Below, in pieces: positions 55,265 to 64,000 of a DNA stretch of 64,000 bases. Under the pieces are notes generated by a model. The model was not told the DNA's origin. It did not search any database and saw only the letters and a program-made list of their open reading frames with translations. Location: positions 129,752,532-129,816,531 of the forward strand of contig NC_055996.1 of NCBI RefSeq assembly GCF_018446385.1. Direction: 5' to 3'. A program made the translations under genes and the position numbers. The stretch comes from Zingiber officinale. Lineage: Eukaryota; Streptophyta; Magnoliopsida; Zingiberales; Zingiberaceae. Positions within the stretch are counted from its first letter, which is position 1. The number at the start of each line of letters is the position of its first letter.

Positions 55265-56710
55265 TGTTGGAATTTACAAAAGAGAGTTTTAAGTTTTATT
55301 AACATTTCACCACCAAGGGGAGGTCTTCAAATTTCCAATGTCATTTTCAAGTGTATGAAAGAGTGGGGCATTGAAAACAAGGTTTTCACTATTACAGTTG
55401 ATAATTTTTCAAGTAATGATTTGGCTATTCGATATATGAAAGATATCATTCAAAGGTAAAAAACATTGGCATGTGAAGGAAATTTATTTCATGTTCGTTG
55501 TTGTGCACTGATCCTGTCCGAATGCTGAACCAACGGACGCTGGGCACGTGGCGCTCCCCTGCTGCTGATGTGGGTCTCTGACATCCAAACCTTTGGCTGG
55601 GTAATCTCTGGTTCCGCTCGGACGGGACCCCATCTGTGGGTCCCCCATTCTTATCGCCGGATCATGCACATATCTTGAACTTGTGCATTCAAGATGGATT
55701 GAGGGAGATTGAAGATATTATTGGTAATATAAGGAAAAGTGTAGAATATGTAAATCGTTCAGAGGCAAGACATGTGCAATTTGCAGAGTGTGTGCAACAA
55801 TTACAGTTGAGGGATAAAAAATTGATTCGTGATTGCAAAACCAGGTGGAACTCGACTTTTGAGATGTTAAGTTGTGCACTCAAGTTCAAAGAAGCTTTTA
55901 AGATGTTCAAAGAACGTGATCCCTTTTATGGTTGCTGCCCTCAAGAAGGAGAACGGAATAAAGCTCAAAAGATTTGCTCATTGTTAGAGGCTTTTTGGAC
56001 AACCACACACATTATTTTAGGTAGTGAGTATCCTACTTCAAATTTATTTCTTCAAGAAGTTCAAAAAATAAAGTCAGCATTGGATATTTATGCACAACAT
56101 AAAGATTTGTTGATGGGGTGACTGTATTGGGGTGACTGTAATTTATTGATGGCTACAGCTGCTGTGTTAGATCCAACCAAAAAAATGCTTGCGGTTGAAT
56201 TTTGCTTTCCTAAGTTTTATTCTGAATTGGATGCCTCTAAGCATATCTCAAAAGTTAAGGAGACAATTAATTCTCTTTATGAGGAGTATGTTGTTGAAGA
56301 AACTAATAAAGGAGCACCTCATTTATCTGAGTCTGAGAGTTTTGGTTCTTCAAGTGCTAGAAAAAGTCAACAAAGTTCTTGATTTTGATGATTATTGTAC
56401 AAAAGTTGAAATTTCGGAAACTAAGAGATCTGAATTAGTAGATTATCTTGAAAAGGGTCCTCTAAAGAAGAATGAGATTTCTAAAAAAATTTCGTGTTTA
56501 GAATGGTAGAGAATGAATAGAATGCAGTTTCCAATATTATCAAAGATATCAATTGATATTTTAGCTATTCTGGTGAGTTTAGTGACTTCAGAAGTAACAT
56601 TTAGTACAAGAACAAGAGTTAATACTCATTTATAGCCCAGACGATGAATGCCCTAATCTAACCTATTAATTGGCGGGATAAATATTCTTTCGTTGTTTAA
56701 ATTTAAAAAA
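55265..56710 (+). pseudogene. hAT transposase relic (RICESLEEPER/DAYSLEEPER type)
   Basis: Plus-strand pieces follow the hAT core order: WGIENKVFTITVDNFSSND, then HVRCCA, then HILNLCIQDGLREIEDI, CKTRWNSTFEMLSCALKFKE and LQEVQKIKSALDIYA. After these come AAVLDPTKKMLAVEF and finally ISIDILAILVSLVTSEVTFS, which is the C-terminal dimerisation region. The BED zinc finger is absent. The reading is broken by a 157-bp insertion (55508-55664), at least one frameshift near 56120-56150 and one near 56340, and stops after THL near 56630. The relic has the usual hAT order but cannot be active. Confidence 0.8.
55508..55664. mobile_element. small MITE-like insertion in the hAT transposase, TGCA duplication
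   Basis: The insertion separates HVRCCA from HILNL, two halves of one conserved hAT block, which proves it is extra. It starts CTGATCCTGTCCGAA and ends ..CGCCGGATCA. TGCA stands on both sides (55504-55507 and 55665-55668). TGATCC/GGATCA is a minimal inverted repeat. The superfamily is unclear. Confidence 0.6.
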
Positions 56711-57098
56711 AAAACACTAGCACAAGGTCGATCTCCTTTTCCTTAAAAAGAAACGAAAAATTAAAAAAAAATCCTCTGACGGTCTCACCTGTCCTGTCCT
56801 GCCAATAAATCGATAAATGCAAAATACCACCAAAAACCACGTCACAAATTCCAACACCTCTCTATCTCTATCTCTCTCTTCCAGCCCTCACTTCTCCCGA
56901 CGAGAACACACTCTCTCTCTCTCTCTCTCTCCTACTTTTTGTTTGCTAATAGAGTCCATGTCAATTCCGGCACCCACACCGCTGCAACGCCGTCAGGAGC
57001 AACGCAGAGAGACGTTGCTCTTCCTGCTCCTCTTTTTTTAATTATATACGGCGAGCCAGCAGCAGGCAGCAACGACACCACTACAGAACCCTAGAGCA

Positions 57099-57131
<33 letters not shown>

Positions 57132-57136
57132 GCGAG
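56711..57136 (+). promoter_or_regulatory. promoter and 5' UTR of the LysM gene
   Basis: A TATA-like ATTATATAC lies at 57041-57049, 88 bp before the start codon. A CT run (about 56905-56933) and a GA run (about 57097-57130) flank it, the latter within the expected 5' UTR. CT/GA tracts of this kind are common near plant transcription starts. No further motif is claimed. Confidence 0.5.
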
Positions 57137-58849
57137 ATGGAGAAGGCGACCTTAGCTCTGCTGCTCTTCCTCCTTTCCTCCTCCACGGTCGGCGCCAAGT
57201 CCACCATCGAGCCCTGCTCCGGCACCGAATCCTGTCCCGCCCTTCTCGGGTACAAGCTCGACGCCGATCTCAAGGTCTCCGAGGTCGCTGCCCTCTTCCA
57301 GACCGACCTGCTCCCCCTCCTCGCCGCCAACGCCATCGACGCCTCCCTCCCCGGCGTCGAGCAAAGCATCCTCCCCGCCGGCCTCTTCCTCCGCGTCCCT
57401 GCGTCCTGCGCCTGCTCCGGAGGCATCCGCCGCTCCGTCTCCACCCGCTACACCGTCCGCCCCGCCGACACCCTCGCGTCCATCGCCGCGTCCGTCTTCT
57501 CCGGCCTCGCCTCGGCCGAACAGATCCGTGATGCCAACGGCATCCAGGACCCCGCCGCGCTTGACCCTGGGCGAACCCTGCTCATCCCCCTCCCGTGCAC
57601 CTGCTTCAACTCTACCGACAATTTCCTCCCCGCCGTGTACCTCTCCTACGTCGTCCGCGCCGCCGACACCTTGCCTGCGATAGCCGTCCGCTACTCCACT
57701 ACCGTCACCGACCTCATGAACGTGAATGCGATGGGGAGCCCCTCGGTCCTGGTTGGGGACATACTCGCCGTGCCACTACCAGGTTAGATGAATAAACTGT
57801 TGAGCAGATGAGGTAGCTTTTCTTTCTAGAACTTTGAATGCTTGCCTTGTGTTTTAGGGTTTAGGGTAATGAATAGAATAATTAAAGAAATAGAAGAAAT
57901 ATTAATATTATATTAATAACATTAATGTGAACAATGTTTGGGGGGAGAGTGAGGGTGGAAAACAACATTGATGGGGCTGTTATTATTAATAATATTCTTT
58001 CCCAGGGTTAAGTTGTATATTTCCTCTTCTTCTTTAAATGCAGCTTGCCCGTCAATGTTTCCAAGATATGCCTCGGATTATGGCTTGATTGTGGCTAATG
58101 GAACCTATACCATCACTGCTGGTCACTGTGTAGAGTGCAGCTGTGGACCGGGAAATCTCAAGTAACTATCATCTTTTCTTTCTTTGCTTTCTCCCCTCCT
58201 TTTCATACTTTGAACTAACAGCAAGCATTTTTTTTTTTTCAGTTTGTACTGCTCCCCTGCATCCCTATCAACATCATGTTCGAGCATGCAGTGCAGTAAC
58301 AGCAATCTTATGATAGGAAATTTCACTTCCCAACAGACCAGCGCCGGTTGCAATATTACTTCTTGTAATTATGCTGGCTTTGTTAATGGATCTATCGTAA
58401 CCAAGTAGGTTTTGGTGGTATTTTTTCATCAGTTGTGGAACAAGTTACATGACCTTTGATTTATGTTGCAGGTTGACCACATCTCTGCAACCTCAATGTC
58501 CAGGTGATGGCTTCTCAGCCAACTATTCATTTAACACTCGAATTCTGACTTGAAATTTCATACAGGAGAACATCAGTTTCCTCCGGTGATACCGCCACCC
58601 ACCACGGTGGTTCATGAATCATTGGTTGCCCCTTCACCTTCACCTTCACCTTCACCGTCCCCGGTCCAAACAGGTGGTGGTGGTGGTGCCCATCTGACTC
58701 CGAAAACATCAGTTCCTGGAACATTGGCACTACCAGGTGCATCTGCTGCCTCCAGCCCCGCTGGGAGTGCTTCTCAGGCTGTTTGCGTTATACCATTGAG
58801 CTACATTTCTGCCGTAGTATTCCCTTTAGTACTCGCTTACTTCTTTTGA
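57137..58849 (+). CDS. LYM1: LysM domain GPI-anchored protein (LYM1/LYM3, rice LYP4/LYP6 type), five exons, 413 residues
   Basis: Exons are 57137-57782, 58044-58161, 58243-58404, 58472-58503 and 58566-58849, all GT-AG with agreeing phases. The protein has a signal peptide (about 1-20, MEKATLALLLFLLSSSTVGA), then TIEPC and the conserved ALLGYKLDADLKVSEVAALF. LysM 1 lies at about 104-151 and LysM 2 at about 170-214, with CXC pairs C91/C93, C154/C156 and C247/C249 between and after, as in the family. A Cys-rich part, a Pro/Ser-rich stalk (SPSPSPSPSP) and a C-terminal hydrophobic tail (YISAVVFPLVLAYFF) typical of a GPI-anchor signal follow. Arabidopsis LYM1/LYM3 and rice LYP4/LYP6 bind bacterial peptidoglycan (rice also chitin) at the cell surface and signal with CERK1. 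Strings such as VYLSYVV and YSTTVTDLMNVNAMG match LYM1 from memory. Exon 1 is very GC-rich. No defect is seen. Confidence 0.93.
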
Positions 58850-60156
58850 ATTGTTTTCTTGCTTTTCCATGTTTATACTGGCATGGAATTTTGTCTGTTT
58901 CATCGCCAAGCTTGTCTGATTTATGCAGCTTGATGAGGCGCAGAAACGACTAGGAAAGACTTTCTTTTTCTTATTGCTATCTTTTTCCTTTTGTGTATGC
59001 AAAACAATTATTAAATATTAACAAGTTAATGTAATCTTTAATCCTTAAGTTCACTTCCTGTGGAGTTAAACAATGGCAGCATGGCATATGTACAGAGGCC
59101 TCAAATTAATAATCACGAGTATCATAGAATTGAGATGAAAACCAAAAATGGAATGAAAAGTAAACCTCTTATTAAATTCATAAAATTTCTGCCAAAACAG
59201 AAGTAATATGGTTTCCTCTCTGAAATTGTATTCCTTACACAACTAGAAACAGAGTTTTCTAATCGCCTGTCAAAACTTTCTAACAGTATTTATTAAAAAA
59301 AATACTACTACCTTTCTGCAAGTCGAAATATGTTGTGTACGCTTTAGCAATCAATCAGAAACTGCAAGTATAACAATAATATACACAAGGAGACATTTAC
59401 TATGTACACTTGACACAAATTTAGCCAGCATGATGCATCAATGCGGAGCGCAGTGTCAGGGGCTGAACCATTGCCTGATGACACATTAAGATGAAAGCCA
59501 CCTATGCACACAAGCAATATCAAGAACATTAGACAGCGTTAAGAGTTCAAGGCCTCGATAGACTAAAGTTAACATTGGTGTCCAATGTACAAACTTGGAG
59601 CTATTTTTGGAAACTTCCCAAAAAGATTAAACACAGATGAACCTGCATGGATTACAATTGGGAAGAACCACTTACAAAGGAAGAATTATAACCATTGTTT
59701 GTTTTGTTTGCCTCAAATTATTTGGATTTCAGTCTGCTGCTTGTGTATTGAATAGGGAGATTAAGATTCAAAAATTTTGCGAGTGAAACAAAGCAGGTAC
59801 TGACCTGCACTACAATTGAATCTTGTATCTACAAGCTCAAGTAGAGAGGAGTTTTTAGATTGTTATTTCTCAAAGTTAAGAGGGAAAAGCTATAACTCTT
59901 CCATATGTTTATTCAGTACTGTCCCACCTCATCAAATGATAATTCAAATGCAAATAAAACAATGAAAAGTTCTAGTGAAAATGATCAAACTATATGATAG
60001 TACAAGGGAAAAAATATCACAGAAATTTTATTTTATATGACATGTCTCATACCTTTAATAATAGATGCAGAATAAGAGGATAGCAACAGCAGCTTCACTT
60101 ATACACTGTGCACTTGAATCGGTATGGGGTTGCTTTATTCATACACTGTGCTTGTC
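58850..60156. other. convergent intergenic region between the LysM and VPS13 genes
   Basis: It holds the 3' UTR of the plus-strand LysM gene and, from about 60156 leftward, the probable 3' UTR of the minus-strand VPS13 gene. No other gene or element was recognised. Confidence 0.5.
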
Positions 60157-63100
60157 TCATTTCTGATGTTCTTGCTCAGACTGCGCTTGCATAATTGAAG
60201 AACCACAATCAGATTGCACTGGAACAGACACTTGATTGTCATGGAATCCTAAGCTCTGAAAATTTTCCTCAGAGAACACTCCAGAAGTAAAAGATGCTTT
60301 ATGTGGGCTATATGGTTGTGGTACCTTCCTTCTCTGTCCTTCCTGCAGAATGTAGTGTGCCATGTTCAAGATTACATGTTATAGGGGTTCATTTCTATAC
60401 TTAACAAAATATGATTTGCACTATTTACCTTTGATGCATGAGGGCCGTATGCATTTAGTGATTTTTGAATGGATGAATAGACATCAGTAGCTTGTTCAGA
60501 CCCACGGTAGCACTTAATCATACGAATAGCATTTGAGTCAACAGATCTTGTTTGCAGGTATAGAATGAGATGTGAAGGTAATGATCCCTGGTGATCTTTT
60601 TTGCCATGTGTCAACTCCATTGTCACCAAATCGTCCAAAAGAACATCCCACAAGACTGAGCAAGGATCTCTAGCTGGACTGAATTTTCTTTGTGCCATGA
60701 TATTTGTAGGTTGCTGGTTCAAAATTAACATTCAAACAGGTTTGCAATGAACTATTCGACAAAATTATTATAGATTTTACTAACCTGAAGTAATAGAACT
60801 CTTCGGTGAGTGACTAGAAGTATCTTTCCTTTTGGGAGCAAAAAATGATCTTCATAAGCATCAGATAATGCAAATTTCCCTCGGACTTTAAAGAGATCAA
60901 CTTGGCCAAAGAAGGTACCACATTCAGCAAGTTGCAAGATAGCCTTCAAGAAAATACATGCCAGTCAGGTTACTCCATAGAAATACGTTGCATGCACAAG
61001 TTTGCATGAATAATATATAAATTTGTTATTCAACAAGATGATATGGATATAGATACAATTAATAAAACAATGGGATCAAAGGAGCTTCTTGAGTCTTGAG
61101 GGATTATCGTGCACACCTTGTATAAAGAAAATCTTATAAAAAGTGATTCAAGGGTAGAGAGAGTTTTTTTTTTTTTTTGGTAATTCATGCCGCTGGATCC
61201 AAATATTTAGGATTAACGTGGTTTAAAGATGTTGAAAATATGTTATGTAGAGATGCCATTGTTAAAGATGATGCTGTTTATTAATCCACTAAACAGGATT
61301 GTCATAAAGGAGGAACCCATATTTCTTGTTGATGAGTTTAATGGATCCAATCATTGAACATTTTCCTTAGTTTAACGCTGGCTGATAACTCTTTTATCTA
61401 GGCTTGGGACCAGCCATGACAGGGTAATTCGTCATAGTAGGTGGACATCCAATTGCGAGAGAGGATGGACAATAATGTACATATACAAGTTTACAGTGTT
61501 GAAGGCATTCAAAGTAAGTTTGAAAACAATTATTGGGTTTATGAATCAAAGAAGTGAGATAACTTGAGTATTCACATAGGTGTCTCCATTTCACCTAAAT
61601 CAGTTGCATTTAATCCATAAATTGCTAGTGTTAGCAAATCATTGAAGTTTTAAATGGTTACCAAGAAAATATTCATTGCAATGCACTGCAAAGTTAATTT
61701 TAAATGTGCAGTCATAAAAGAATATGACAGAATTATTATGGAGCTTGATTCTCCATATCAAATGCCTGATGTAAAGCCATAATGGGACGGTTGGGTTGAC
61801 TTCTTGAACTGAGCTACAATAAATAACCCTACCCTCATCCAATGTCAAGGTTTCCTCTTCAGTTATTTGACTTATGAGATATGGATTCTATAGTTTAGAC
61901 TTTTTTTTTCCACTTATGTTTATGATGGGTGAGGACGTGTCGAGGCGATATCTTTTTACACTAGTTATGGATGAACTCACTAGATATATTCAAGATATGT
62001 TATCAGTGCATGTTATTTGCAAATGATATTATTTTTGTCAATGAGACACATGAAGAGTAAATACTAAGCTCGAATTTTGACGGAAGACATTGGAAGTTAA
62101 AGACAGAATATATAAAATTTAAGTTTAATAGTAGTAAAACGTAACAAGACAATTGTTAAGATATGAGACAATGAGTTCCTTGTAACCAAAAGTTTTAAGC
62201 ATCTAAGATCATTTTTTGTATAAGGATGGAATGGTTGATAGAGATGTTTACATAGGATACAAGCAATATGGTTGAAATAGAGCGTGTCAAATGTTTTTTG
62301 TGATTGTAGTATACTTATAAAGTTTAAAGAAAATTTTTACAAAACAACAATTAGACATGTTATCTTAGATGAAATGAATGTTGAGCTATGAAGTAAGCAC
62401 ACGAGTAAAAAACGAGAGTTGCAGTGATGAGGATGTTAAGATGGATGTGCAAATATATGAGTATGGACAGATAGGAAACGAAAATATTAGAGAAAAAGTT
62501 AGGATCACACCTACAAAGGACAAACTTCGAAAGACACATTTAAGATGGTATAGAAACGTACTTAGGCATCTAATGCATGTCCTAGTTTGGCGATGTGATA
62601 TGAGACTATGATAAATACACATTAATAGAGGAAGAGGGAGACCAAATAAGACAGTTAATAATGATAAAACATGATAAAATTCATTTAAATATAAAGGGGA
62701 TATGATAGGGGATTGAGCCTCATGGAATGGGAGCAAGATCCATATGGCCGGCTTAGTGGGATAAAACTTTGGTGGTTGCTGTTTTTGCTTATGATTGGTG
62801 ACCATATATCCCAGAAGCTTAAAACCATGAAAAAAAATAAATCAAAGTGCTATTTTTAACACCATGGTTATAAAAACCAGCCACATAAGTCGTGTAGGTG
62901 GAACTGAGGTAACACCATGGCTATTTTTGACACCGTGAACCTCTATTAGGTTCATTTGGACCAATTAGACTTAATTGACTTGCCAAAAAAAATGATATTC
63001 TATCAAATCAAGGTTTATTACCTGTCCTTGTGCTTTATATTCATCATAAGGACGGAGCAAATTATCTCCCCCAATTGCTCGAGGAAGTCGCTTACGAAGC

Positions 63101-64000
63101 AATTGCTCTTCTGACATGATAGCTGATGCAATACGCATCCTTACAGCATTGGCACCTTCGGTAGTTTTTGACAAAAGATCAAGCACCCCACTCACAGGTT
63201 GTGTAGCCGCACCGATTAAACCTTTGCCTACACCCTGGACAAAGCCTTCAACACCAGAACTTTTTGCACCTTCAAGGGGCTTTGTTAGTATGCCTGTCAC
63301 ACCTCTAAAAAGCCCTTTTGCAAGAGCTCCACCACCTTCTCTAATTACATCACCAATGTCTTCTACACCTTTGTTATCCTGGAAGAAACATGATAATCTT
63401 ATACATGAATTTGAATTTCACTAAAAGAAGATGCCATAACAAGAGATCAAAAGTTCATTTTAATTATATTGCAATTTCACACACCTGTTTTTGCCTGCTT
63501 TGAATAAATTTCTTGTCCATGGATAAAGCTGCAACACCTTTACTCATGTTACTAAGTGCACTGCTGGCATTCCCAAGAATATCAACACCAGAAAGCAACT
63601 GAAGGGGTTGGCTAAGAAGATCCTTTTGGATGTGGGATACTGCAGTACTCAAAAGAGTACTTTGGCGCATACAAACTTCCTCGCGATATCTATGAGCTAT
63701 GCGCACCTATGAAACATTAAACAACCATTTAGGAAAGAAAAGGAACGAAAATTGTTTGCATCAACATCTTGTCAGAGACTGTTTGAAATTCAGCTGGAAG
63801 AAGTAAGACCTACCGGCATGTGTTCCATGTTACCAAGTGCAGTCATTAAAGATGACCAAAACCCAAGAACACCTCTTGGTCGTTGGGATGGCGACATTGC
63901 CATGGACACTTTAAATCGAATTTCAGAGATGTTAAGAACCCTGATACAAGAAAACACCTTGATTGAAATCTACATATGGAAATTGGAAAAATATTACTAA
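60157..64000 (-). CDS. VPS13: VPS13-type intermembrane lipid-transfer protein, C-terminal six exons (5' part outside the window)
   Basis: Minus-strand exons are 63940-63814, 63706-63485, 63378-63022, 60943-60785, 60713-60429 and 60342-60157 (stop). Every junction is GT-AG, and all but the first visible one are at phase 0. Key text runs ISEIRFKVSMAMSP, GVLGFWSSLMTALGNMEHMP, QPLQLLSGVDILGNASSAL, REGGGALAKGLFRGVTGILT and KPLEGAKSSGVEGFVQGVGK. Next come LLRPYDEYKAQGQ, then a PH-like end (ECGTFFGQVDLFKVRGKFAL, PKGKILLVTHRRVLLLQ, ARDPCSVLWDVLLDDLVTME). These are the conserved VPS13 adaptor-binding/C-terminal and PH-like regions; the closest remembered relatives are the large plant VPS13 proteins At1g48090 and At4g17140. 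VPS13 proteins move bulk lipid at membrane contact sites. The fifth intron from the right-hand side boundary of exon 63022 (60944-63021) is 2.1 kb and holds a LINE relic. No damage is seen in the exons. Confidence 0.92.
61915..62810 (+). mobile_element. LINE (non-LTR) reverse transcriptase relic in a VPS13 intron, antisense to the gene
   Basis: Plus-strand pieces give LVMDELTRYIQDML, then CMLFANDIIFVNET (an FADD-type catalytic block, altered) and RKTLEVKDRIYKI-like text. Further right come NENIREKVRITPTKDKLRKT, LRWYRNVLRHLMHV and RCDMRL. This is the order in the C-terminal half of a common plant LINE family, possibly RTE-like. It has many stops and shifts. The 5' part is absent, as usual for LINEs. 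It lies wholly within the 60944-63021 intron. Confidence 0.7.

Larger units (their letters stand above)
54122..56710 (+). mobile_element. decayed hAT transposon
   Basis: The left end TAGGGCTGCAAATGAGTCAA fits a hAT terminus. It is followed by GAGCTCGAGCC/CTCGAGCC subterminal repeats (about 54150-54280). A leader with a short tandem repeat (CCTACTCAGCAGTC-like, about 54530-54610) follows. The transposase relic lies at about 55265-56710. I did not find the right end (expected ..TTGCAGCCCTA) before the LYM gene, so the element is truncated or its right TIR has decayed. The ends resemble the MITE at 30191-30679. Confidence 0.7.

Noticed and set aside
57152-57364. Acidic Gly/Glu-rich minus-strand ORF
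   Set aside because: It is the antisense of the GC-rich first exon of the LysM gene.
59344-59529. Minus-strand ORF of 61 codons near the 3' ends of two genes
   Set aside because: No recognisable motif; most likely UTR or intergenic sequence.

Overview
This looks like nuclear DNA of a flowering plant. It has intron-containing host genes with GC-rich first exons (a monocot habit), plant-only gene families, and a dense load of plant transposons. A Zingiberales monocot is my guess from the gene sequences and element style, but nothing here proves a species.

The left 25 kb is a nest of Copia-type LTR retrotransposons. E1 (1 to 21335, minus orientation, left LTR cut by the window edge) is a Sirevirus-type Copia with an extra env-position ORF. 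That ORF carries a hAT-type MITE (1717-2225). A second, younger Sirevirus, E2 (10558-20793, minus orientation), sits inside E1's right LTR with a 5-bp target duplication. Right of E1 are fragments of a third, short-LTR Copia family (21336-24561), two of them head to head. One fragment holds a stretch that reads as the FG-repeat start of the nucleoporin NUP98, placed where gag should be. This is the most unusual item in the window. A 110-bp tandem array follows (24830-25545).

From 27 kb to 64 kb five host genes lie between transposon remnants. They are a PADRE/DUF4228 gene (27005-28173, minus), a plastid ribosomal protein PSRP-3/Ycf65 gene (37107-37698, plus), a conserved plant gene of unknown function (45610-48284, plus), a LysM GPI-anchored receptor gene of the LYM1/LYP type (57137-58849, plus), and the last six exons of a VPS13-type lipid-transfer protein (60157 to beyond 63940, minus). 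I rebuilt exon structures for all five from splice signals and reading phase.

Between them lie hAT MITEs (30191-30679; 31871-32497 with another inside), tRNA-derived SINEs (32526-32709, a dimer at 32854-33283, and 37913-38090), and a CACTA element (40164-43867) inside a long-TIR element (39524-44529). Further right are a MULE-like foldback with an OTU-domain relic (about 48810-50290), a PIF/Harbinger relic (about 50412-52330), a Sirevirus-like LTR fragment (about 53102-54120), a decayed hAT transposase (about 54122-56710) and a LINE relic inside a VPS13 intron.

The host genes do not form a pathway; they are ordinary neighbours. Two have plausible defence links by family knowledge (the PADRE gene and the LysM receptor). 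I saw no tRNA or rRNA gene and no CRISPR array.
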